From positions 12,586,001 through 12,650,000 of the forward strand of contig JAMPIQ010000002.1 in NCBI GenBank assembly GCA_024699855.1: a DNA stretch of 64,000 bases. The letters run 5' to 3'. The translations under genes were made by a program, and so were the position numbers. Shown here one piece after another: positions 1-9,331 of the stretch (position 1 is the stretch's first letter; the number at the start of each line of letters is the position of its first letter). Origin of the DNA: Aphelenchoides besseyi. Its lineage: Eukaryota > Nematoda > Chromadorea > Rhabditida > Aphelenchoididae. A model generated the notes under the pieces. It was not told where the DNA came from, did no database searches, and saw nothing but the letters and a program-made list of their open reading frames with translations.

Positions 1-1
1 T

Positions 2-169
2 GTTGCCGATAGCGATCGTCAAATTGGAATCTACGGCGCAAAGACATCCGGAGCTTCAAACTCAAAGTACGTATCCAGTTATCAGCTCTTTTTCCTTGTT
101 CTTCTTCACATCACTCTTTTCAATCGGTCTCTCAGGAACTTCTATTCAACTCTTTCCTTTGTGTTTTGA
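2..169 (+). CDS. 3' end of an unidentified gene (partial)
   Basis: The first bases read open in frame 2. A donor (AG|gtacgt) at 67 and an acceptor (tctctcag) ending at 135 define a 69-bp intron. The frame is kept across the junction and ends at a TGA at 167-169. The visible peptide is about 33 residues, rich in Ser and Lys, with no motif I recognise. The call rests on the splice signals and continuity only, so the segment could be chance. The rest of the gene would lie left of the window. Confidence 0.3.
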   Translation, partial: VADSDRQIGIYGAKTSGASNSKYVSSYQLFFLVLLHITLFNRSLRNFYSTLSFVF

Positions 170-488
170 TTCTCGTAGCTACTGTTCGTAAAATGTTAGA
201 CAGTTTTGACAATTACTGCTCTAGCCATTCACTTGATCAAATTCCATCTTCAGTTTGTATAATCCGGCAAATGATTTAGTCTTTCATTTCTCTTCTTGTT
301 TATACAAAAAGCTCAAAGTCGATAAATTTATTTAATAATTATGTCCAAAAACTCGTATACGATTGACCACATATTGCATTACCCGGATGTCACGATGATT
401 CACTGAACCCACGGAGATCAAACGATCGCTACAGCAGCCGGCATTCGTTTCAGCACCCTAAACAGTTTACTTGAAAGATTGATGGTAA

Positions 489-1522
489 TTAGCAATTCCA
501 AACCTCATAAGTTTCTTCATTAGCGGAAAAGTATTTCGAAGAAAACATGTTACGCAGATTGTCTGATAAAAATAAATGATGACCCTCCTGAATCAAGACG
601 TTTACATCAGTAAGACATTTGATGCAAACCTCGTCCACTGGATCAATCAGCCGCAAATTGAGCTGCATTCCGCAAGCAAACAAACCTTTTCCCGTATGCA
701 CGGGAATCAACCAATGAGGTCGACATTTGTTTGAAGTTGCAATCAGTTCCAGGGCTCGATTGGAAAAAACAACTCCTGAGTCAATTTGGAACATTTCAGT
801 TTGTAAAAACGGAAATAGATAACTCAGTAGCCATCTAAACAAGCTCATCGGTTGACGGTTTCTTTTTCGCTGAAACTACCGGGAATGGCCGAGACGACCA
901 AAAACAAGCGCTTCAGAAGGATCGTGATGCTTCAAGAAAACACGCAAATTTTCCGGAATAACAAAATTTTGCTCGTTCAGAAAAACCGTCCATTCCGCCA
1001 CATCCGAAGAAGAAGGCGAAGTCTGACGAGATTGACTGTAGACAAGTTGAGCGATTAAGTGGAAGAATGAATACGAATGAGGTCCATTAAAGTTGTTCAC
1101 AGCGAAAATCTCGGTTTTATCTAAAACCGGACGAATTTGTTAACCACGAACATGCACTTACCATGAAATCGTGTTAACAATTTTTCCTCACTGGTATAGA
1201 AAACGGTTTTGTTGCAACGTCGAGCGTAGGTGTCGAGAATCGATTGAACATACTTGTAAGGTCGCGGATTATCCGGTTGTATCAGCACTACACATCGAAT
1301 CCACAGATTGTGCGGTAAATCGGTTGAGTTCAAAAGAAGTTGATCTTCCGGCAATGATGCGATAAAACGCTGGTCGATTTCCGTTTGTGTCTCAAATTTC
1401 AAACAAACTCCCAACAAGAGCCCGACACAGATTCCAATGCCGATGCTCACAAACGGGTTCTCCTTGTGCCTCGGCGCAAAGCACCTAATTGAACGTGGAA
1501 AGGGCATCCAATAATAAGTCAA
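489..1522 (-). CDS. COSMC-like (C1GALT1C1-type) GT31-family protein, type II membrane protein
   Basis: Three exons (1522-1162, 1120-880, 834-489) joined by 41- and 45-bp introns give 315 aa in frame; human COSMC is 318 aa. An N-terminal hydrophobic segment (about residues 24-41) follows a basic stretch, as in a type II Golgi/ER protein. The fold-family landmarks are present: a WIRCVVLIQP-like strand, a CNKTVFYTSEE segment, an ENLRVFL helix followed by HDPS, and DSGVVFSNRAL. The catalytic DxD position of active core-1 beta-3-galactosyltransferases reads N169-E170-Q171, so a metal-dependent transferase is unlikely. COSMC likewise lacks DxD and works as an ER chaperone for T-synthase. The alternative is a divergent inactive C1GALT-like protein. 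The family is well supported; the chaperone role is inferred. Confidence 0.8.
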
Positions 1523-1776
1523 ACTAACGTCAATTCGATTGCATCGTTTGTTTCAATGGCTGAAAATACAAACACTAGAAAATACCGGCAAAATGACTTC
1601 AAAAAAAGCGCTTCGTAGTACACGGCCGAACGTTTGCTTGCAGTTTTCTTGAAAGAAAATATCCATGATTTTTGCTCATTAAAACGATCGAATCAAAAAA
1701 CAAAATTGTTTATGCAAAATCGACGTTATAAAACGAGTGGTTTGTTTGATCGGCACGTTCGTTCGTGCTCTCTCAG
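1523..1776. other. Intergenic spacer between divergent genes
   Basis: This lies between the start of the minus-strand COSMC-like gene and the first supported coding bases of the next plus-strand gene. It is AT-rich with no open exon. It should hold both promoters, but I see no clear TATA or operator-like site. Confidence 0.4.
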
Positions 1777-2162
1777 CATCTTCGAGTCGTCAAATTGAGC
1801 GGAAAAGGTGACGCGTACGCAACTTCACTGCGCAATCTCCGATTCTTGGTGCCCCGCAAACGCTCTCAGGTGTATCGTCGCAAAGGTTTCACGCGAGAGG
1901 TAATCGTCCCTGTCAACCGAACGTACGAAAAATTGTTGGCAGAACATGTGGACAAAATTAAGTTGAAGTGTAAAATGTATGACATTGCATGTTTAGTTTA
2001 CTTGTTGGTGACGTTGAATTGAAAGCTTCTGAAATGATTTCGATGAGAACCTCAACCACACCGAAGCATTCAGCCCCACCTAAAAGTCGTAAAAGTGCGT
2101 TATTTGAGATTGGAACGCTTGTTGGGAGCCGTTTGATGCAGATACAAAACGGGGGCTTATGA
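1777..2162 (+). CDS. Unidentified small basic protein, start not resolved
   Basis: A segment open from the acceptor-like ctctcag at 1776 reads a basic peptide containing RFLVPRKRSQVYRRKG and ends at a gt at 1968. Removing 1968-1996 (29 bp, gtgtaa...tttag) joins it in frame to 1997-2162, giving about 128 residues that end in a Ser/Lys/Pro-rich stretch. No ATG lies upstream in frame, so an upstream exon or trans-spliced start is needed. I do not recognise the family. The 29-bp intron is far shorter than most others here, which lowers confidence. The GPCR gene starts 127 bp downstream on the same strand. Confidence 0.4.
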
Positions 2163-2288
2163 TGCATCACGATCGTTGAATAGAAAGTCGTTTCGCTCGT
2201 TCCAAAACGATGTTGTCCGAGAAAACTAAAAATGTAGGCGCGAAATTTTGAAGCCAAAAAGAGTTAGAATCGTCTTGATTGGCGTTAT

Positions 2289-3562
2289 ATGGAATTCATT
2301 GAAAATCTAATCACCAGTATTCCTGATGATCAAAACGACAGTAATCGCTCGTCAAAATGCGCCGATGTTCCTGAACTTTCACATACACGTCGATACTTAG
2401 ATTTGGTGTGCTCTTCGATTGGATTATGTTTGTCGGCAGTACATTTGGCACTACTTCTTTACATTCGTTTTCGGCAAAAACACAAGGGCTTCTTCCTGTT
2501 GTTGATTCAAGTTTGTCGTTTAATCAAAAGCATCTAACCAGACTCTTCTTGTAGGCAGTCTTCAGTCTTCTAACCATGTTCTTTCTCATTATCGGGTGTT
2601 TTATCGATATCTGTGCCATAGAGTTGAATACAATTTGGACGTTTTTTCGTGCTTATATTTGGCTTTATTTAGTCAACTCATTGATTGCCACCTATGGTTT
2701 TATGATTGTTGCATTGTGTTTGGATCGTTATGTGGCATTAAACAATCCTCTATATTATCGTCTATGCTTCTCGAGATTAAAGGTAAGTGTTTGCATACGA
2801 TGGAATAAAATGACTTTTAGATTCGCCTAATAATCGTATTTACATGTTTGAGTCTTGGTATATTCGTATGTTTGAGATGGATTATTTACAATCACATGGT
2901 GGACGAAGACGACTTCTCAATGAATGTCTACGTAATATCTTTGTATTAAAATACCCACCGTTTCTTCGATTTAGATCCAATCAACGGCATGGTATTTGAC
3001 GATTAAGATAATTTGCACTCTACTGCAATACTTCGTTTCCGGAATTGTTATGATTTTAATTTCCATTAGTATTATCTACAAACTGAAAGAACTCGATCGA
3101 CATCACCTCAACGAACTGCGAATGGCCGAAGTTTCGCGTAACATGTGGACGAAAAACCACAAGGTACGTGATTTAAAGAAAGGCACGCAAGTACGATTAT
3201 ATTCGCAGACAACAGCGACGATTTGCTTGTATCTCACCTTGTCGTTCATTGCCTTCAATTGGCCCTATGCTTTGGCCGATTTCTTCTATTCGGATGAACG
3301 ATCAAAAGAAACGTATTTTGAGATAATCGAGGTGGTGATCAATTTATGCCAACTCCTGTACATGCAATTGAACATCTTCTTTTTCGCCTACTGCAGTCGC
3401 ATCTATCGACATAATCTCTATCTTCTGTTGACTTTTGCGATACGTCGATTGAAATTGGCGTTTCGTTGGCGAAATGGATCCGTTCATTTTCATTCGAACT
3501 GTAAAGAACACGTTAAAGGTGACTCATGTTTACGACATTCAATTCAAAGTCTTCAGCCGTGA
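2289..3562 (+). CDS. Rhodopsin-type seven-transmembrane GPCR
   Basis: Four exons (2289-2510, 2555-2782, 2821-2931, 2975-3562) encode 382 aa. The N-terminus is extracellular, with an NRS glycosylation site and a Cys. TM1 begins around LVCSSIGLCLSAVHLALLL. TM3 ends in the DRY motif (LDRYVALNNPLYY), TM6 has an FNWPYALADFF segment in place of the usual WxP region, and TM7 reads LNIFFFAYCSRIYRHN in place of NPxxY. This fits the large nematode peptide-receptor-like class; the ligand is unknown. The C-terminus is uncertain: the unspliced frame stops at 3562, while removing 3519-3549 (31 bp, gtgact...aaag) would extend a Ser/Lys-rich tail to 3626. It acts at the plasma membrane. Confidence 0.85.
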
Positions 3563-3751
3563 TTCGCACCATCAGAGTTCGAAGATTAACAAAAACAGCG
3601 ATCTAAAAAGCTGGTCTCAAACGTGAGTTTATTTCCCGTTCACTTCTCCGGGTGTTGTTTTTGGTTGCATAGATAAACAAAAATCGATTGTTTTTAACGC
3701 CCAACGTGACAAACTTACCACTTGATCGTCTAGTTATTTGGTTGCTTTAGA

Positions 3752-4211
3752 ATGAGTAAATTCATTTTCCTATTGCTGGTGCTTTGCATAACCGGGACTG
3801 AAGGCTTCGGCCGAAGTCAAAGTGTTGCTGCCATCGGTACTTTGCTGTGTAATACGGAAAAAGTAGACGGCGTGCGAGTTCAATTGTACGACGTTCCTCA
3901 TACAATTGGGAAAGACGATCTCATTGGTTTCAATAAAACAACGAACGGCACATTTATGATCTCCGGTTATAAGTCGGCGGTCTTTAAGATCAATCCAAAA
4001 TTGACTATTATACACGACTGCAACAACACTTTGGTTTGTTTCAATTTCCCATCGATTTCATATTTTGATTTAGGCATGTCAACGCAAAGTCGAGATTCCT
4101 CTTCCGAAAGAGGCTATTAGTCGTGGAAAAGTCGCCAAGTCCTTTCACGACATTGGAACCGTTGATCTTGCAGTCGAGCGTCCGAACGAGAAACGGGATT
4201 GCAGTCTTTGA
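3752..4211 (+). CDS. Transthyretin-like (TTR) family secreted protein
   Basis: Two exons (3752-4033 and 4074-4211) with a 40-bp intron encode 139 aa. A signal peptide (MSKFIFLLLVLCITGTEG) is followed by the nematode-specific TTR-like beta-sandwich. Landmarks are AIGTLLCN, VRVQLYDVP, a GTFMISGY strand, a HDCNN Cys, CQRKVEIPLPK, the SRGK turn, DIGTVDLAVE and the final RDC. Length and cysteine placement match the family. The role of these extracellular proteins is mostly unknown; a few act in neuroprotection or engulfment in C. elegans. The gene is compact and its 3' end is followed closely by a polyadenylation signal. Confidence 0.93.
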
Positions 4212-4247
4212 ACTTTCGAAATTCAACTATTTTATTTAAACTGCTCC

Positions 4248-4253
4248 AATAAA
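4248..4253 (+). terminator. AATAAA polyadenylation signal of the TTR-like gene
   Basis: A canonical AATAAA lies 37 bp after the stop codon of the transthyretin-like gene, the expected place for a short nematode 3' UTR. Confidence 0.7.
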
Positions 4254-5704
4254 AACTTGCTGTTATGTAAGTGTGAACATCGTGAGTAGATGTCAATTAC
4301 AAAGACCTTCACTGTGATTGAACTAAAGGACGACTTTTTATGAAGTCAGCGAATTCTAGGTCATCGAGCGAATGATCGTGTTGATCGACATTTTAACAAT
4401 CGGCAGCAAATTTCGAACTGGAAGACTATAAATCGGTCGCCAAGACAAAAACAGCGGTCGTACCGTTAAGCGTGTAATCTGAACCGCATCAATGAGCGCA
4501 AACGCCCTTCAACTTCCGAGATTCTTTGAGCGTCGTGCGCTTACCATTCCTATTATCTGCAGTTGTTACCGGTGGTTATCATCTCGCCCGAGAGGTCATT
4601 GCCAGCGGCATTCATTGTGTCAGAAAGCGGTCAAAGTCGCTTGTCATTCTATATGATTCCCTAATGCTTTTGTAAGCATTCCAATTCTTTTTGCTCATCC
4701 AACAACTTCGAGACTAACTATCCGATCATATCTATGACTTTCGTTTGAATTTTAACGTCTTGTGTACTTTCGTATCCACAAGCTGAGGTTTAGCACTCAA
4801 TTAATGAGAACAAGTTAATCTACAAGTTACCTGCATTCCGTTGCTGTCAATTAACTCTGTTACATAATGACCACAAATTCTTTCTTGGAAGATACGCCCG
4901 CGGCCATTTGTTGCACTTACTCTGCTCGTATCACTTGCATCATTCCAAAAATTTAAAACTTGTTAACAATGCAGATACGAACGAAGCCAATTAATTATTA
5001 ACGGACGACATCGCGATTGGAGCGACTAATCGAAATGTGCGGTCTTGTTCCTTCGCGTGTTTGTTTTATGAATGTCGATCTTGTTTTATTGCGTGTTAGT
5101 TCATAACGAGAACTCGTTATCTTCCGCGTTGGTGATCGGCACAACTTGTCGTTTGGTGTTGGAACACGGCTTCTGATTATCCACGAAACCCCAACTGTCG
5201 AATAGTCCGTAGACTTGGAATCGATTCAACTGGTGCGTTGAAATTCACTGAGATTTTAAGTCACTTGACATCCACGGCATTTTTTTCGAAAAAAATGGCT
5301 GTTTCCGGTGTCAAACGGCTATCGAGTTCCGTTTGATTAGAGCGCACTAATCCATTTACGTAGCAGCCGCAACTCGTGCATTCCGTCGATGAACGGCTGT
5401 CGTGCTTGTCAAATCTTGTGAAAACATTTGCTTCTCAGATGTACGTCGATGTTGGCGGTGACAAATTGCGTAAATCCGTCGATGGAAAATTGAATTCCAT
5501 CGGACGTTTGTGTTGTTACTGTCTTCGAAATTAGCGTTCGACTAATTGAAGATAGATACCACTCTGTCGTTTCGTTGACGACTTCTCGTTTGTGATTTCT
5601 TTCCGTAAACATTCGCACTCTGACTTCCGATAGTTGATTGTTTTTGCTTAATTAGTGACTATTTGAATTTGCAGTCTCGGAGTTTGTTTTCCCCAACAAA
5701 TTCA
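4254..5704. other. Intergenic region with a coding-like island on the minus strand
   Basis: About 1.45 kb with no gene I can assemble. On the minus strand between roughly 5640 and 5190 several frames stay open. One reads a Thr/Val-rich stretch ending near 5409. A second frame around 5400-5260 contains a Cys cluster (CTSCGC) and a NQTEL glycosylation site. A third around 5240-5105 contains FDSWGFVDN. No set of GT-AG junctions joins all three in frame, so I do not call a gene. A TATA-like ctataaatc occurs at about 4425. Confidence 0.3.
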
Positions 5705-8676
5705 ATGGAATTTCGGTGGGCGCTCGTTGCCACTTTCTTAGTTTTTAGCGTAGTCGAAGCCGCTCGATACCGAAGACAAGGTAACAAGTTGTAGATTGAA
5801 AGCTCAGTGATGAGTGTTTATAGATTTATCTCAAACTCATCAAAATTCACCACAAATTCAAAGACCTTCTGCTTCGATTTCACCGTCTTTATCGCCGCAA
5901 TCTCAACCAGTCGCCCCACAACTCGGATTTCCAACGAGTGGCTTCGTACCTCAATTCGCACAAGTGCCACAACGTTTTGCTCAACCTTCTCATCCTAATA
6001 ACCCAGTTAATGCTCCGCCACAGTTTGTGGGAATTCAGGCACAACACGCTATTCCATCAGCTGCTTTCGTAAATCCACAAGCCAATGCAGTTCGCGATCC
6101 ATCAGCTCTTCGTTCGTTAAAATCCACTCCAATTGTTCCCGCAACACAATCAGCATCGATGGCACAACCAAACGAAACAATTGGAAAATTCGAAGCCAAC
6201 CCACCAGTCCTATACAATCCAACAAATTCGACGCCACCAAACGGTAATCATATTCTATCGATTTTTTCTAACTCAAATGTTAGGTACTCTGACGAGTACA
6301 ACAACTGCGGCTGCGATTTCCTTACCGCCAGTCGACAAAAACGTCGATTTGGATGGTGATGGAGCTCTCAGTTTGGTGGAAGTTCAGTACGCTGCTTTTG
6401 TGCATCACGGTCTCTCGTCAACGGTCGTAGAAACACTTTTCAATCAAGTGGACAAAAACCGTGACGGATATTTGAATTCCGTAGAATTCAATGAGATTCG
6501 ACCTTTGGTGTTAGCTAAAGCCGAAAACGCCGCCCTTCGTTACTTGCAGGTATTTCCAAAAATGGGTCTATTTATTTCATTACTTGATTGCAGAACGTGG
6601 ATGTTGATAGAAATCAGCTGCTTAGTTTGAGCGAAGCACAAGCGTACATCCTCAAGGAATACGGAATCAGCAATCGTGATGTGGAGCGAATTTGGAGATT
6701 GGTGGTTCCGTCAACAAACGACGAAATGGATGCGGTACTTTTCAGTAAACTGCGTAGACGTGTACGTGGGATGAGCATTCGATTGGCACGTCAAATCATG
6801 AAAGTAAGCAAATCAATCGAACCGTCGTTTCAACTGTTTGTTTCAAGACGGCTGATCTCGATGAAGACGGCCGAATTAATCTCCGAGAAGCTCAAATGAT
6901 CGCGTTTGAGCAAGAAGGAATTGGAGCAGGCGACGTAATTGAGATGTTGGCCAGTGTAGACGACAACAACGACGGCGAGTTGAATGCTCCGGAGTTCGCT
7001 GATTTCGAGCGAATTGTTCGAGCTCGTAGTGTGGACACGGCGAAGAAAGCGCTCAAAGTCGTTGATACCGATGGCAGTGGGACGTTGACAATGAACGAAG
7101 CAAAGAAGATTGCGTTCGATCACTACGGGTTCGATGAACGAACTCTCGAACCGTTCTTTGCGCAAGCCGATGAGAATGAAGACGGTCAACTAGATGCGGT
7201 CGAATTTGCGGGTTTCCGTTCGGTTATTCGTAGTCGAGCAGTCAAAAATGCACAATCGATTCTTGGCGAATACGATAGTGACGGAGATGGTCGTATCAGT
7301 ATTGCCGAAGCGGAAGGGAAAGCAAATCGCGACGACGATCTTGAACCCAGAGAAACCACCGCGTTATTCAATGTCGCTGATCAGGATCGAAATAACTACT
7401 TGGACAAGGTCGAATTGGCCGATTTCATTCGACTCGTTCGTTTGAGTGCTATCAAATACGTCAACGATCATTTTCGGGTTAGTTCGTGAACATCAACTTC
7501 TTTGAATCATATTTAGGACTTTGACACGAATCGCGATAAACATGTGACAGTCGAAGAGTTGGAAAAGATCGTTCAAGAAAAATACAACGTCGATCCGACA
7601 ATAACTCGTCATCTTTTCGGCAAAGTGGATGTTGATAGTTCATCCGATTTATCTGCCGGAGAAATCGTCGACTTCAGGTTTTTCGTTCATTAGTTGAAGT
7701 TTTAGCCTTTTTTCAGACACGAAATCCGCAAATACGTGGCTGATCGCGATGCTCAAGATGAGTTGGATGCTCAACACAAACATGAATTGGCCGAAATCGA
7801 AGCCAAATTGACCAATGAGAAGAGCAATGAAACCAAACATCGCGATGAATCAAACGCATCTTCGAACGAAAACAGTTCACCTGCTGAAACGGTATGAAAT
7901 TATCAGAGCTCGTTTTTATAAGAATTTAGACCGCCGAGACCTCAGCTCCTGAGTTGGGTACTTCTCAAACAAAGGTAAAAGCAATCAAGTAATTGAATTA
8001 CCGCTTGATTTTAGGCTACAGATGACAACACTCGAACACCAAGTTCGGACAAAGAAGCTGCGAATGCTGACGATTCAGTAACATCAACCGCAACTTTTGA
8101 AACAACAACACAAGTGTTGAAAACGGTTTGAAGCACAGAATTTTACGTCCTGTATAAATCAGTTTTAGGTAAAGAAATTAAAAGCGAATTCACCGGCATC
8201 TTCCTCTGATACGGAAACAGAAACGACCATTGAACCAATGACCTCAACACAATCTATGAGTCCGAAACCCGCGAAGATGGCGACTGAAAGTGTGCCCACC
8301 ACAACAACTGTTTCATCCACTCAGACAGAAGGTAAAATGGAGTCGTGAGCTGATTAAATGCTTTTCATTGCAGAAAAAGCAGACGAAAACAAGAATCCTC
8401 AAAATGATGAAGAATATGAGGTTGTTGAAGTTGAAGAAGTGGAAGTCACTTCAACAACAACAACTACCACCACAACAAGTCCTATCAAGACTGTCAAGAA
8501 AAGGATCATCAAAAGAAAAAAGACTACAACTCCTGCTCCAACTACCACGACGACAACCGAAGGTTTGTAATACAATCTTTATACTTAATTTATTCTTAAT
8601 TTTAGCGCCTTTGGGAAGTCAAGAAGAGTTTGTAGAAGTTGAAGTGGAGGAACCAGAAAGTACCAAGATTGTTTAA
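5705..8676 (+). CDS. Secreted multi-EF-hand calcium-binding protein with Thr/Lys-rich tail
   Basis: Twelve exons (5705-5780, 5824-6243, 6284-6549, 6594-6803, 6848-7477, 7517-7677, 7717-7891, 7930-7974, 8015-8125, 8169-8331, 8374-8562, 8606-8676) join in frame to 838 aa. The order is: signal peptide (about 1-19); Pro/Gln/Ser-rich linker to about 180; about eleven 12-residue EF-hand loops between about 183 and 590; an acidic coiled segment; then a Thr-rich tail with short basic and Glu/Val-rich blocks. Loops such as DLDGDGALSLVE, DKNRDGYLNSVE, DTDGSGTLTMNE and DSDGDGRISIAE are canonical. DVDRNQLLSLSE and the last three (DQDRNN, DTNRDK, DVDSSS) lack the central Gly. It probably buffers or scaffolds calcium in the secretory pathway or outside the cell. 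No ER retention signal ends the protein. The exact orthologue is not recognised. Confidence 0.88.
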
Positions 8677-9331
8677 ACAGACAACGAAACATCTTTCCGT
8701 GTCTTTCATAATCCAACGATTCTTGTGCAAATTTACGTGTTTATTTTGTATTTATTAAATTGATTTAATTCGATAATCCTTTGATCGATAAATGACTAAG
8801 ATTTTAGTTTTTTATTGATCTTAATCTATTGCTAAAACAAATCGACAGTCAACTTGACACAACCCTTCAATCCAACATACTCTGATGGTAAAAAGAAGCT
8901 ACACCCAGAGTCGCGTCCAATAAAGTTGTGATTCAAGAAGAAACGCGTTAAAATTAAAGTTAGACCGCAGATTAAGTATACTATTCTCGCGTTGAAATTA
9001 GCTACCCAACATGCACGACTTTGGGTTAAAATAACAGGTAGGCTAGGAAGACCATTAACGATTCTTATGATTATTTTGTGAATTTAGGGACGGAATTCAT
9101 AATCAAGATCTCGTAACTCTCAAAAGAGACAAACTCAGCAATACTATTATTGAGTTCAAAAGTCGATTGATTAATCTCTTGACACGAACCGTTCTTATCA
9201 ATTTTGCTACGAAGCGTTCCACTCTGTGCGCGCTTAATTGCAATTGAAATTCTCGCTATCTCTTTATGTACGAATACGCCGGTATTTAAGTTGATTATCT
9301 TAAAGTTCTACCATTGAACACGAGTTCATAA
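8677..9331. other. Intergenic region
   Basis: AT-rich spacer holding the 3' UTR of the EF-hand gene and the promoter of the tandem S28 gene. An AATAAA-type motif (ccaataaag) lies near 8930. No exon is supported here. Confidence 0.4.

Noticed and set aside
3152..3192. Possible intron in the GPCR third intracellular loop starting at AAG|gtacgt
   Set aside because: The sequence reads through in frame with a plausible basic loop, and no acceptor at a sensible distance keeps the frame better.
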